Made by a program: the position numbers and the translations under genes
NCBI GenBank assembly: GCA_031581195.1
Contig: JAVLCF010000010.1
Span: 1 to 32,664 of the forward strand
DNA from: Trueperaceae bacterium
Lineage (GTDB): Bacteria > Deinococcota > Deinococci > Deinococcales > Trueperaceae
Direction: 5' to 3'
Length of the DNA: 32,664 nt
Notes under the pieces: generated by a model
Database searches by the model: none
What the model was told of the DNA's origin: nothing
Seen by the model: only the letters and a program-made list of their open reading frames with translations
In this document: positions 6,811 through 15,522 of the stretch, in pieces
Layout: the number at the start of each line of letters is the position of its first letter
Numbering within the stretch: position 1 is the first letter of the stretch

Positions 6811-9800
6811 GCCGCGCCGCCGACCGGCTCCGCGCCGCGATGCGCGAACGCGTCCTGGTGCTCGACGGGGCCATGGGGACCATGATCCAAGCGCACGTCC
6901 TCGAGGAGGCCGACTTCCGAGGGGCGCGCTTCGCGGATCACGACCGCCCCTTGATGGGCGCCAACGACGTCCTGAGCGTCACGCAGCCCGACCTGATCCG
7001 CGAGATCCACCGCGGCTACCTGGCGGCCGGCGCCGACGTCGTGGAGACGAACACCTTTTCCAGCACGAGCGTCGGTCTCGCCGACTACGGTCTCGAGGGG
7101 CACGTCGCGGAGATCAACGAGGCGGCGGCCCGCCTCGCGCGCGAGGAGGTCGACCGGGTCGCGACCGACGCGAAGCCGCGCTTCGTGGCGGGCTCCGTCG
7201 GCCCGACGAACCGGACGGCGTCGATGAGTCCCGACGTCGAGAACCCCGGCTACCGGGCGATCACGTTCGACGACCTCGCCGTGGCGTACCGCGAGCAGGT
7301 GGAGGCGTTGCTGCGCGGCGGTGCGGACCTGATCCTGATCGAGACGGTGTTCGACACCCTGAACGCGAAGGCGGCGCTGTACGCCTGCGACGCGGTGTCC
7401 GACGCGTGGGGGGTCGAGGTGCCGGTCATGCTGAGCGGCACGATCACCGACGCGTCGGGCCGCACCCTCTCGGGCCAGACCCTCGAGGCGTTCTGGACGT
7501 CGGTGCAGCACGCCCCGCTGGTGTCGATCGGGCTGAACTGCGCGATGGGCCCGGAGGCGTTGCGGCCGTACGTCGAGGAGCTCTCGCGGTTGGCGTGGGT
7601 CCCGACCACCGTCCACCCGAACGCGGGCCTCCCGAACGCGTTCGGGGGCTACGACGAGACGCCGGCGGCGATGACGGAGGTGCTGGAGAGCTTCTTGGAG
7701 GCGGGGCTCGTGAACGTCATCGGCGGGTGTTGCGGCACGACGCCGGACCACGTCGCGGCGTTCGCCGACGTCGCGGCGCGGCATGCGCCGCGCGTCCCCC
7801 CGCCGCGCGACGCACGCCCCCGCTTCTCCGGCCTCGAACCGCTCGTGATCCGCGAGGAAACGAACTTCGTGAACGTCGGCGAGCGCACGAACGTCACCGG
7901 CTCCCGCCGGTTCCTGCGCCTGATCCGCGAGGGCCGGCACGACGAGGCGCTCGACGTCGCCCGCGACCAGGTCGAGGGCGGGGCGCAGATGATCGACGTG
8001 AACATGGACGAGGGGATGCTCGACGCCGAAGCGGAGATGGTGCAGTTCCTCGACCGGCTCGCCGCGGAGCCGGAGATCGCGCGCGTACCCGTCGTCGTCG
8101 ACGCCAGCGACCCGGCGGTCCTTCGCGCGGGCCTGACGCGTCTGCAGGGCCGAAGCCTGGTGAACTCGTTGAGCCTGAAGGAGGGCGAAGCCGCCTTCCT
8201 GGACGCCGCCCGGGAGGTGCATCGACTGGGGGCGGGCATGATCGTGATGGCGTTCGACGAGGCGGGGCAGGCGGACACGTTCGAACGCCGCACGTCGATC
8301 GCCGCGCGCGCCTACGGCCTCCTGACCGAACGCCTGGGCATCCCCCCCGAAGCGATCGTCTTCGACGTCAACGTCTTCCCCGTCGCGACCGGCATCGAGG
8401 CGCACCGCCGCTACGCCGTCGACTTCTTCGAGGCGGTCCGCTGGATCAAGGCGAACCTGCCGGGGGCGCTGACGTCGGGCGGCATCAGCAACGTGAGTTT
8501 CTCGTTCCGCGGCAACCCCCGCGTGCGCGAAGCGATGCACGCCGCGTTCCTGTACCACGCGCGCCGGGCGGGGCTCGACATGGGCATCGTGAATCCGTCG
8601 ATGCTGGAGGTGTACGAAGAGATCGAGCCGGACCTGCGCGAGCGGGTCGAGGACGTGCTGTTCGATCGCCGCGACGACGCGACCGAACGCTTGGTCGCAC
8701 TCGCGGAGACCCTCGCCGGGCGGGCCGGGAAGGCGAAGGAGACGGACCTCGCCTGGCGCGACGCGCCCGTCGCCGAACGCCTCCGCCACGCGTTGGTGAA
8801 GGGCATCGACCGCTACGCCGCGGAGGACGCCGACGCCGCCCGCCGCGAGCTCGGGGCGCCCCTCGCGGTGATCGAGGGGCCCCTCATGGACGGCATGAAC
8901 GTCGTGGGGGACCTGTTCGGCGAGGGGAAGATGTTCCTGCCGCAGGTCGTCAAGTCGGCGCGGGTCATGAAGAAGGCGGTCGCGGAACTCACGCCCTACC
9001 TGGAGGCGGAGCAGGACGGGGCGGCCCACACGGCGGGCACGATCGTGCTGGCGACGGTGAAGGGGGACGTGCACGACATCGGGAAGAACATCGTGGGGGT
9101 CGTGATGGCGTCGAACGGCTTCGCGGTGCACGACCTCGGCGTGATGGTGCCGACCGAGACGATCCTCGCCGAAGCGGAGCGGGTCGGGGCGGACGCCATC
9201 GGCCTGTCCGGCCTCATCACCCCGTCGCTGGACGAGATGGTGGCGGTCGCGAAGGAGATGCAGCGGCGCGGCCTGACGACGCCGCTGTTGATCGGTGGGG
9301 CGACGACGAGCGCGGTGCACACCGCCGTGAAGATCGCGCCGGTCTACGACGGCCTGGTGGTGCACGTCACCGACGCCTCCCGGAGCGTGCCGGTCGCGGC
9401 GCGCGCGGTGAGCGACGTCGAGCGTCCGGGGCTCGCGGCGGAGGTCGGCGAGCGGTTCGACACGTTGCGCTCTCGGCACCAGGCGCGCGGCGCCGGTCGG
9501 CGCCTGCTGCCGCTCGCCGACGCCCGCGCGAACGCCCTCCCCACCGACGGGAGCGCGGGGGCGCCCCGCCCGAACGCGCCCGGCCGAACGGTCCTGGAGC
9601 TCCCCCTGCACGAGCTGGTGGACCGCATCGATTGGGGGCCGTTCTTCCACGCGTGGGAGCTGCGCGGCCGCTGGCCGCAGATCCTGGACGATCCCGCGAA
9701 GGGGGAGCAGGCGCGGGCGCTGAAGCGCGACGCGGACGCGATGCTGGAGGATTGGCTGCGCCGGGAGGACGCCGGGACGCGGGCGGTGGTCGGCCTGTGG

Positions 9801-10571
9801 CCGGCGAACCGCGACGGGGACGACCTCGTCGTGTGGCGCGACGAGGCGCGCCGCGACGTGCGCGCGACGTTGCGCACGCTGCGTCAGCAGGCCCCCGCCC
9901 GCGAGGGCGCCCCCAACCTGGCGCTCGCGGACTTCCTGGCGCCCGCCCCCGCCGCCGATTGGCTCGGGGGGTTCGCGGTGACGACGGGTCCGTGGGTCGA
10001 GCGCCTGGCGGCGGCGTTCGAAGCGGAGCACGACGACTACGCGTCGATCCTCGCCAAGGCGCTCGGGGACCGGCTGGCGGAGGCGACGGCGGAACGGGTG
10101 CACGAGCGGGTCCGCACCGACCTGTGGGGGTACGCACCGGACGAGGCGCTCGGTAACGACGACCTGATCGCCGAGCGCTACCGCGGCATCCGGCCGGCGC
10201 CGGGCTACCCGGCGACGCCGGACGGGACGGAGAAGGGCCCGCTGTTCGACCTCCTGCAGGCGCAGGCGTTGGGGATGTCCCTGACCGAGTCGTTCGCGAT
10301 GGCGCCCGCCGCCAGCGTCGCGGGCCTGTACGTCGCGCACCCCGACGCCCGCTACTTCGCGGTGGGTCGGTTGGGTCGCGACCAGGTCGTCGACTACGCC
10401 GCGCGGAAGGGGTGGTCGGTGGCGGAGGCGGAACGGTGGTTGGCGCCGTCGCTGGGCTACGACCCCGACGCGGAGACGGCGACCCCACCCGCCCGGGGCG
10501 CACCCCCGCCGACCGACGGGCGGCCGGCCGTCCAGGCGCGGGCGGCCGCCGACGCGGAGGACGGCGCATGA
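6807..10571 (+). CDS. metH: Cobalamin-dependent methionine synthase
   Basis: This 1254-residue enzyme transfers the methyl group of 5-methyltetrahydrofolate to homocysteine through methylcobalamin. All four modules are present and the length is close to E. coli MetH (1227). The homocysteine domain has DGAMGTMIQ and zinc ligands Cys245, Cys308 and Cys309 ([10 protein letters not shown]). The folate domain starts at [13 protein letters not shown]. The B12 domain has DVHDIGKN with the cobalt-ligand His756. The C-terminal activation domain has [11 protein letters not shown]. The GTG start overlaps the permease stop; an ATG at 6840 is a less likely alternative. The last 40 or so residues are a Pro/Ala-rich tail. 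Its stop overlaps the HD-domain gene. Confidence 0.98.
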   Translation: MSRAADRLRAAMRERVLVLDGAMGTMIQAHVLEEADFRGARFADHDRPLMGANDVLSVTQPDLIREIHRGYLAAGADVVETNTFSSTSVGLADYGLEGHVAEINEAAARLAREEVDRVATDAKPRFVAGSVGPTNRTASMSPDVENPGYRAITFDDLAVAYREQVEALLRGGADLILIETVFDTLNAKAALYACDAVSDAWGVEVPVMLSGTITDASGRTLSGQTLEAFWTSVQHAPLVSIGLNCAMGPEALRPYVEELSRLAWVPTTVHPNAGLPNAFGGYDETPAAMTEVLESFLEAGLVNVIGGCCGTTPDHVAAFADVAARHAPRVPPPRDARPRFSGLEPLVIREETNFVNVGERTNVTGSRRFLRLIREGRHDEALDVARDQVEGGAQMIDVNMDEGMLDAEAEMVQFLDRLAAEPEIARVPVVVDASDPAVLRAGLTRLQGRSLVNSLSLKEGEAAFLDAAREVHRLGAGMIVMAFDEAGQADTFERRTSIAARAYGLLTERLGIPPEAIVFDVNVFPVATGIEAHRRYAVDFFEAVRWIKANLPGALTSGGISNVSFSFRGNPRVREAMHAAFLYHARRAGLDMGIVNPSMLEVYEEIEPDLRERVEDVLFDRRDDATERLVALAETLAGRAGKAKETDLAWRDAPVAERLRHALVKGIDRYAAEDADAARRELGAPLAVIEGPLMDGMNVVGDLFGEGKMFLPQVVKSARVMKKAVAELTPYLEAEQDGAAHTAGTIVLATVKGDVHDIGKNIVGVVMASNGFAVHDLGVMVPTETILAEAERVGADAIGLSGLITPSLDEMVAVAKEMQRRGLTTPLLIGGATTSAVHTAVKIAPVYDGLVVHVTDASRSVPVAARAVSDVERPGLAAEVGERFDTLRSRHQARGAGRRLLPLADARANALPTDGSAGAPRPNAPGRTVLELPLHELVDRIDWGPFFHAWELRGRWPQILDDPAKGEQARALKRDADAMLEDWLRREDAGTRAVVGLWPANRDGDDLVVWRDEARRDVRATLRTLRQQAPAREGAPNLALADFLAPAPAADWLGGFAVTTGPWVERLAAAFEAEHDDYASILAKALGDRLAEATAERVHERVRTDLWGYAPDEALGNDDLIAERYRGIRPAPGYPATPDGTEKGPLFDLLQAQALGMSLTESFAMAPAASVAGLYVAHPDARYFAVGRLGRDQVVDYAARKGWSVAEAERWLAPSLGYDPDAETATPPARGAPPPTDGRPAVQARAAADAEDGA

Positions 10572-11194
10572 CGCACGCGGGGGACGACGGCGGCCTCGCC
10601 TACCTACGCCGGATGTACCGACTGAAGACCACGCCGCGGGAAGGCTGGGTCCGGCTCGGGGTCGCCGACCCGGAGTCGGTGGCCGACCACACGTGGGGGA
10701 CGGCGGCTCTGTGCATGGCGTTCGCCGACGCCGCCGGCGTCGACGCCGGCGAGGCGCTGGAGATCGCCGTCGCGCACGACCTGGCGGAGTCGGTGACGGG
10801 GGACGTCGCGACGCGCGACGTCGGGCTCGACGCCGCCGCCCGGGCGCGCCGCGACGCCGCGAAGGCGGAGGCGGAGGCCGCCGCCATGACGCACCTCGAG
10901 ACGCGTCCGGGCGACCTCCCGAGCGTGGCGGCGCGGGCCCGCATCCGGGCGCGCTGGGAGGCGTACGAGGCGCGCGCGAGCGAGGCGGCGCGCTTCGTGC
11001 GCGACATGAATCTGGTGGACATGGCGCTGCAGGCGCGCCTCTACGCCGAGGCGGTGGAGGCCGGTGCGGACGACGCCGGTGGGGGCGGGCGTCGCGTGTC
11101 GGCCCCGTTCGACGAGTTCCTGGCGTCCGCGGAGGCGCGCGCGTCGACCGACGTGGGGCGCGCCCTACTGGCGCGCGTCCGCGAGGGGGCGTGA
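10568..11194 (+). CDS. HD-domain protein, YfbR/HDDC2-like
   Basis: This 208-residue protein matches the HDDC2/YfbR group of metal-dependent 5'-deoxynucleotidases: [15 protein letters not shown] with His41, [12 protein letters not shown] with His70-Asp71 and Glu74, and [14 protein letters not shown] at 143-156. In relatives I recall, the last motif reads FVK.LD..EMILQA; here the Asp that would complete the metal site is Asn148, with Asp146 and Asp151 nearby. Activity is therefore uncertain. The ATG overlaps the metH stop (ATGA), so it is probably made with methionine synthase. The natural substrate is unknown. Confidence 0.85.
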   Translation: MTHAGDDGGLAYLRRMYRLKTTPREGWVRLGVADPESVADHTWGTAALCMAFADAAGVDAGEALEIAVAHDLAESVTGDVATRDVGLDAAARARRDAAKAEAEAAAMTHLETRPGDLPSVAARARIRARWEAYEARASEAARFVRDMNLVDMALQARLYAEAVEAGADDAGGGGRRVSAPFDEFLASAEARASTDVGRALLARVREGA

Positions 11195-11222
11195 CGGGCG
11201 TGCGGACCCCGCCGGTCGGGCG

Positions 11223-11939
11223 TCAGGTGGACGCGTCACCGGGCACCAGCACGAACTGAAGCAGGTAGGGCGCGACGTCGTCGTCGGAGGGCTCGTCGGA
11301 GGGGTCGCCGGAGGCCGCGTCGGACGCCGCGCCGGGCCCGGTCGTCTCGTGGCTGCGTCGGGCGTACGCGTGGAAGAGGTCGACGAGGGCGTGCCGTAGG
11401 GCGCGGGCGTCGTCCTCGCGGAGGTGGAGCGTGGTGACGAGGTCGACGGCCTCCGCCTCGCCGAGGGCGACGTCGCTGCCGACGACCCACGTTTCGCCGT
11501 CCTCGGTGCGGTAGAGGCGGTAGCCGTCCCACGGCCGGTCGCGGGCGGCTTCGTGCGCAGCGAGGGCGTCGGCGAGATGGTGGGCGGTCGCCTCGAAGTG
11601 TCGGCGGAGGAGCTCCTGGAGCGTCGCGAACGGGGTCGCGGCGTACGGCACGAGGTAGGCGTCGTGGCACGACCGGTAGATCTTGACGGCGCGCCCGGCC
11701 CGCGGCCGCCGCCGCACCACCCGCACGAGTCCGGCGTCGAGGAAGGTACGGATGCGGTAGAGCATCCGGTCGAGCGACACCCCGACCTCCGCCGCGGCCT
11801 CGCTCGCGCTCGCGTCGCGCGCAAGGAACGGTCGGAAGAAGCGGAGGGCGTCGTCGTCGGTGAGGAGGCGGGCCTGCCGGGGATCGTCGACGACGTGGAA
11901 GGCGTCCGCCGGCGGTCTACCGGAATCTAAGTCTTTCAT
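11223..11939 (-). CDS. Winged-helix (ArsR-like) transcriptional regulator
   Basis: This is a 238-residue protein. Residues about 17-85 form a winged helix: DDPRQARLLTDDDALRFFRP, a recognition segment SEAAAEVGVSLDRMLYRIRT and a wing with [16 protein letters not shown]. The rest (LQELLRRHFEATAHHLADAL and onward) looks like an alpha-helical ligand or dimer domain with no motif I recognise, and the C-terminus has an acidic Ser/Asp stretch. It is divergent from the MFS gene with about 30 bp between starts, so it probably regulates that transporter and itself. The start is set by a TACCCT box seven bases upstream. Confidence 0.8.
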   Translation of the reverse strand: MKDLDSGRPPADAFHVVDDPRQARLLTDDDALRFFRPFLARDASASEAAAEVGVSLDRMLYRIRTFLDAGLVRVVRRRPRAGRAVKIYRSCHDAYLVPYAATPFATLQELLRRHFEATAHHLADALAAHEAARDRPWDGYRLYRTEDGETWVVGSDVALGEAEAVDLVTTLHLREDDARALRHALVDLFHAYARRSHETTGPGAASDAASGDPSDEPSDDDVAPYLLQFVLVPGDAST

Positions 11940-11945
11940 TCCATG

Positions 11946-11952
11946 TAGGGTA
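11946..11952. promoter_or_regulatory. Back-to-back -10 boxes of the divergent regulator and MFS genes
   Basis: TACCCT on the minus strand (11947-11952) lies seven bases before the regulator ATG, and TAGGGT on the plus strand (11946-11951) lies 18 bases before the MFS ATG. The two boxes occupy almost the same base pairs, so polymerase could probably serve only one direction at a time. Confidence 0.45.
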
Positions 11953-11969
11953 CCGCGCACGCTGCGGGC

Positions 11970-13397
11970 ATGGTCCACCCGGAGCTCCCCCTGCACGTCG
12001 CGCGGAGGCGGCACGCCGAGGCGCTCGCCGCCGCGGAACGCCGGCGCCGCCTCCGCCGGTCGCGCACCCCCGCCGACGCCCTCACGGCCACGTACGCGAC
12101 CGCGAACGCGTTGGTGTGGGGCGCGACCGTGACGCCGATGGCGACGGCGGTGCTGTTCGCCACCTCGCGCGGCTTCACGCTGGCCGACGTCGGAGCGTTC
12201 GGGGCGGCGTACGCCGCCACGGTCGCGCTGCTCGAGGTCCCCTCCGGCGCGTGGGCGGACGCCTGGGGCCGCATCCGGACCGTCGCGCTCGGGGGCGTCG
12301 TGACGATCGCTGCGCTGGCGGCGCTCCTCGCCGCGTTCGACCTCCCGATGCTGCTGACCTACGCGGTCCTCGCGGGGGCGGGCCGCGCACTCACGTCCGG
12401 TGCGCTCGAGGCGTGGTTCGTCGACGCGTTGGCGACCGCCGACCCGGGCGCCCCGCTGCAGCCGCGCCTGGCGACGGCGAACGCCGCGGAGCTCGCCGCC
12501 CTCGCGCTCGGGACGCTCGGAGGCAGCCTGCTGCCCGGCGCGTTCGCCGGCGTGGGGACGGGGGACGGGGCGTGGCTCACGCCGCTCGCCACGCCGCTGC
12601 TGGCCTCGATCGCCCTGCACGCCGTCGCGGCGACGTACCTGTGGGTGGGCGTCGCCCCGCTGGAGACCGCGGCCCCGCAGCGGGCCGCGGCCGACCGGGC
12701 AGGCGTACGCGACGTCCTTCGCGCCGTGGCGCGCGACGCGGCGCACGACCGGGAGCTGCGCGCGCTGCTGAGCGTCCAGGCGTTGCTGGGGGCGTCGGTC
12801 GCGATGCTCGAGGCGTTCTGGCAACCGGCCTTGGCGGCGTACCTCCCCGCCCCCGAGACCCGGACGGCGCCGTTCGGCATGGTGTTGGCGGGCGGGTTCG
12901 GTGCGGCGATCCTGGGGACGTACGCCGCGACGTGGCTCGCGCGCCGGACCGGCGGGGCGTACGCCCGCGTGGCCGCCGCCGGCCTGGCGCTGCAGGCCGG
13001 CGCCCTCGCCGCGCTCGCGGTCGCCGACACCGCGTGGGCGGTGGCGGCGGCGATCGTGGCGGTCTACCTGGCGATGGGCGGGACGGGGCCGCTGCTCGCG
13101 ACGCTGCTGCACGCGCGCAGCGCGTCCGAGCGTCGGTCCGCGACGCTGTCGGCCGCGTCGCTGGCGACGTTCCTCGGGGCTCTGCTGGGCGCCTCGGTGG
13201 GCGGGCGCGTGGCCGAGGGGGTGGGTCTGGAGGTCGTGTGGTTCACGGCGGCCGGCCTGGTGGCGTTCGCCTCCGTCCGGTTGGCGGCGTCGCGGGGCGT
13301 GCGCCGGGCGGACGACGCGCGCGCCCCGGAGGCTCCGGGGCGCGCGGACGTTCGTGCGGTCGAGGCGGCGTTCAGGCCGGGGCGCGACGGCCCTTGA
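11970..13397 (+). CDS. MFS transporter
   Basis: This 475-residue major facilitator has about 12 hydrophobic segments. The first cytoplasmic loop carries a motif A variant, VPSGAWADAWGRIRTV (family GxxaDrxGRr), and WARRTGG-like Arg-rich loops follow the second half. The first 35 residues are Arg/Ala-rich and cytoplasmic; the last 40 are a charged tail. The substrate is unknown, but the divergent winged-helix regulator suggests an inducible exporter. The ATG at 11970 is the first good start after the TAGGGT box. Its last 26 bases overlap the 3' end of the convergent small gene. Confidence 0.85.
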   Translation: MVHPELPLHVARRRHAEALAAAERRRRLRRSRTPADALTATYATANALVWGATVTPMATAVLFATSRGFTLADVGAFGAAYAATVALLEVPSGAWADAWGRIRTVALGGVVTIAALAALLAAFDLPMLLTYAVLAGAGRALTSGALEAWFVDALATADPGAPLQPRLATANAAELAALALGTLGGSLLPGAFAGVGTGDGAWLTPLATPLLASIALHAVAATYLWVGVAPLETAAPQRAAADRAGVRDVLRAVARDAAHDRELRALLSVQALLGASVAMLEAFWQPALAAYLPAPETRTAPFGMVLAGGFGAAILGTYAATWLARRTGGAYARVAAAGLALQAGALAALAVADTAWAVAAAIVAVYLAMGGTGPLLATLLHARSASERRSATLSAASLATFLGALLGASVGGRVAEGVGLEVVWFTAAGLVAFASVRLAASRGVRRADDARAPEAPGRADVRAVEAAFRPGRDGP

Positions 13398-13572
13398 GGC
13401 CGCGGCGGACGCGGCCCCGGAGGCCGAACAGGGTGCGCAGGCCACGCCGTTGCGCGCGGCCGCTCTCGCGGAGCATCGCTTCGCGGGCCTCCGCCCACTC
13501 GTGCTGACGTTGCGCGAGGAGCTGCAGTTCGCCGTGGCGGCGGTGGAGAAGGATGGTGTCGTAGTCGCTCAT
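13372..13572 (-). CDS. Small basic protein of unknown function
   Basis: This is a 66-residue protein, MSDYDTILLHRRHGELQLLA at the N-terminus. Residues 8-45 could form an amphipathic helix rich in His, Arg, Gln and Glu; the end is strongly basic (RRGLRTLFGLRGRVRRGLKG). I do not recognise a family. The ATG at 13572 has a textbook AGGAGG seven bases upstream, and an AT-rich promoter lies about 80 bases further up, so the gene looks real and independently controlled. It converges on and overlaps the MFS gene. A nucleic-acid-binding role would be a guess from charge alone. Confidence 0.7.
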   Translation of the reverse strand: MSDYDTILLHRRHGELQLLAQRQHEWAEAREAMLRESGRAQRRGLRTLFGLRGRVRRGLKGRRAPA

Positions 13573-13620
13573 GGTGGACCTCCTGCGGCGGACGCCGCGG
13601 GTGGAGTGAGGGTGCGAGGA

Positions 13621-13637
13621 CCGGACCCCCTGTCCGG
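13621..13637 (-). other. Inverted repeat in the leader of the small gene
   Basis: CCGGAC and GTCCGG flank a 5-nt spacer between the -10 box and the start codon of the 66-residue gene. It could be an operator or a leader hairpin; there is no U-run to make it a terminator. Confidence 0.4.
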
Positions 13638-13647
13638 CCGAATACGG

Positions 13648-13678
13648 AATATACACCCGGATAGTCAGGGGAATGCAA
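13648..13678 (-). promoter_or_regulatory. Putative promoter of the small basic protein gene
   Basis: On the minus strand TTGCAT (complement of 13673-13678) and TATATT (complement of 13648-13653) are separated by 19 bp, in an AT-rich island that stands out against the GC-rich surroundings. The -10 matches the consensus at five of six positions; the spacer is longer than ideal. Confidence 0.5.
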
Positions 13679-13716
13679 GGGGCGCGACACCCGGGCCGAA
13701 CCCGACCCCGACGTCC

Positions 13717-14466
13717 TCAGACGACGCCGTCCAGGTACGCGCGCACCGACGCGCGGATCGGCATGAAGTACACGCCGTCCCCCCGCCCCCGCGCGAACGC
13801 CAAGAGGTCGCGGGCCACCTCGCGACTGTGCGCCAACGTCGGCGCGAAGGCGCCCGGCAGGACCGCTCGATTGCGGGTCGTCCAGTACCGCGCCGACCGC
13901 TCGCTCGTGACGCTCGTCGCGCCCCAGAAGCGCGGCACCGTCAGGTCGTCGGTCCACTCCGCCCAGATCTCCGCCAGCCGCACGTCGAAGAACGGCTGCG
14001 TGAACACGCCGTCCGCGCCCGCCTCCACCTTCCGGTCCAGGTAGCGCCGTTCGGACACGAAGTCGGTCCGGTACGGATCCAGGGCGGCGTACACCCGCCA
14101 CGCCGGGCGGGCCGCCTTCAGGCGCCGGATCAGGGTCACCGAATCGGTCGCGTACACCGGGCGCGAGAGGTCCGCCGGCGCGTCCCCCGCCACCACCAGC
14201 ACCTCGTCGAGGCCGGCCGCGTCGAGGGCGTCCAGGAACGCCGGCGGGCGCGACGGGTCGACGTCGATCGCGCGGACGTGCGGCACCACCCGGTAGCCCT
14301 CCTCCGCGACGCGCGCCGCCGCCTCCCACGAGCGCACCTCGAAGCGCAGCACGTCGGGCAGGTTCACCGTATCCACCCGCGAGGGCCCCCCGAGCGCCGC
14401 CAACTCGTCGAGCTGCGCGTCGAGGGACGCCGCGTCGCGCGGCAACAACTCGACCGAGATCCGCAC
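13717..14466 (-). CDS. Methylenetetrahydrofolate reductase-like protein (short form)
   Basis: This 249-residue protein resembles MetF, which makes 5-methyltetrahydrofolate for methionine synthase. Catalytic positions are present: Glu6 in VELLP (E. coli Glu28), Asp95 in VAGDAP (Asp120) and Gln157 in TQPFFD (Gln183), with YATDSVTLIRRLK and KVEAGADGVFTQ typical of the barrel. It is about 40 residues shorter than usual, and the FAD loop has AGD where RGD is common. The GTG start lies two bases after the TGA of the two-TM gene. A full metH at 6807 makes a MetF role plausible. Confidence 0.78.
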   Translation of the reverse strand: MRISVELLPRDAASLDAQLDELAALGGPSRVDTVNLPDVLRFEVRSWEAAARVAEEGYRVVPHVRAIDVDPSRPPAFLDALDAAGLDEVLVVAGDAPADLSRPVYATDSVTLIRRLKAARPAWRVYAALDPYRTDFVSERRYLDRKVEAGADGVFTQPFFDVRLAEIWAEWTDDLTVPRFWGATSVTSERSARYWTTRNRAVLPGAFAPTLAHSREVARDLLAFARGRGDGVYFMPIRASVRAYLDGVV

Positions 14467-14468
14467 CG

Positions 14469-14777
14469 TCAGCGGCGCTCCGGCGGGACCGCGTCCACGT
14501 CCTGCGGCGCCCCGACCTCGACGACCCCACCCGCCTCGAGCGGCGCGCCGCCCCCGCCCTCCGCGACCTCCTCCGGCTCGACGAGCGGGGCGCGCGCCAC
14601 CGTCCAGGCGAGCGCCCCCCCGATGGCGAGCAGGACGAGGGCGACCGGCACCGGATTCCCCCGGAGGAGGTCCGAGAGCCCCGCGGCGCGCAGGACCGCC
14701 AACGCCAGGAACACCCCTCCGACCGCCAGGAAGAACGCCGCGAAGCGCCGGTAGGCGCGCTTCGCGGCGGCGCTCAT
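14469..14777 (-). CDS. Small two-TM membrane protein, unknown
   Basis: This 102-residue protein has a basic start (MSAAAKRAYRRFAAFF), two hydrophobic segments at about 14-34 and 43-62, and an acidic Glu/Gly/Val tail. I do not recognise a family. It sits between the hemolysin III-like gene and the MetF-like gene with almost no spacing, so it is probably cotranscribed. A GTG at 14804, four bases after the upstream stop, would add nine residues; the ATG at 14777 gives the more natural membrane-protein N-terminus. Confidence 0.65.
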   Translation of the reverse strand: MSAAAKRAYRRFAAFFLAVGGVFLALAVLRAAGLSDLLRGNPVPVALVLLAIGGALAWTVARAPLVEPEEVAEGGGGAPLEAGGVVEVGAPQDVDAVPPERR

Positions 14778-14808
14778 GCCGTGCCGAGGCCCGTCGTCCG
14801 CCACCGCG

Positions 14809-15504
14809 TCAGGCCCCGACGACGTACCGGGCGATCAGCACGTAGTGCGCCGAGGCCCCCATCAGGACGAAGACGTGCCACAACTCGTGGTAGCCGAACA
14901 CCTTCGGGAACGGATCGGGACGCTTCGCGCCGTAGATGACGGCGCCCAGCGAGTACGCCAGGCCCCCCGCCACCAACCAGCCGATCGCCGGCCCCGGCAG
15001 CGCCGTCACCAGCGGCCGGAGCGCGACCAGCGACAACCACCCCATCCCCAGGTACAACCCGACCGACACCCAGCGCGGCGCACCGATCCACACGACCTTG
15101 AAGACGATGCCGAGCACCGCCAGACCCCACACGACCGAAAACAACGTCCAGCCCAACGCCGAATGCTGCTGCTGCAGCGTCACGAGTGCGATCGGGGTGT
15201 AGCTCCCGGCGATCAACCCGAAGATCGACGCGTGATCGAACACCCGCAACCCCCGCAACGCCGACGCCCCGACCTTCAGGGCGTGCAGCAGCGTGCTGGC
15301 GAGGAACAACACCACCAGGCTCGCGCCGTAGATCGCCGCGGCCACCGTCCGCATGGGGTCGCCCCCGGCCATCACCAGCAGCACGACCAGGCCGGCGACG
15401 GCCGCCAACGCCCCCACGCCGTGCGTCAGGGCGTTGATCGGTTCGCGCAGCCACCCGAAGCCGGGAAGCGGTTTGGCGGCGCCGTACTGCGGGTCGTGAT
15501 CCAT
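14809..15504 (-). CDS. Hemolysin III / PAQR family membrane protein
   Basis: This is a 231-residue protein with seven hydrophobic segments. Family motifs are STLLHAL (His74), FDHASIFGLIAGSYTP (Asp90) and GYHELWHVFV (His206 and His210), the residues thought to form a metal site in the PAQR/CREST superfamily. The name hemolysin III comes from a Bacillus homologue; the role in bacteria is not established. It is probably the first gene of a run with the two-TM protein and the MetF-like protein. The ATG at 15504 follows a TACACT box by six bases. Confidence 0.93.
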   Translation of the reverse strand: MDHDPQYGAAKPLPGFGWLREPINALTHGVGALAAVAGLVVLLVMAGGDPMRTVAAAIYGASLVVLFLASTLLHALKVGASALRGLRVFDHASIFGLIAGSYTPIALVTLQQQHSALGWTLFSVVWGLAVLGIVFKVVWIGAPRWVSVGLYLGMGWLSLVALRPLVTALPGPAIGWLVAGGLAYSLGAVIYGAKRPDPFPKVFGYHELWHVFVLMGASAHYVLIARYVVGA

Positions 15505-15510
15505 GCCGCG

Positions 15511-15516
15511 AGTGTA
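15511..15516 (-). promoter_or_regulatory. -10 box of a leaderless promoter (hemolysin III-like gene)
   Basis: TACACT on the minus strand is separated from the ATG at 15504 by six bases. Confidence 0.55.
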
Positions 15517-15522
15517 GCGGAC

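Noticed and set aside
6534-10340. A 1268-codon open frame antisense to metH
   Set aside because: It is Arg/His/Asp/Val-rich composition noise opposite a fully conserved gene, a usual result of GC-rich codon usage.
11936-11944. Two-codon mini-frame (ATG GAA TGA) overlapping the regulator start
   Set aside because: Its ATG is only two bases after the -10 box, so it would lie upstream of the expected transcript start.
13398-13416. 7-bp hairpin right after the MFS stop as a terminator
   Set aside because: It lies inside the coding sequence of the convergent small gene and lacks a U-run.
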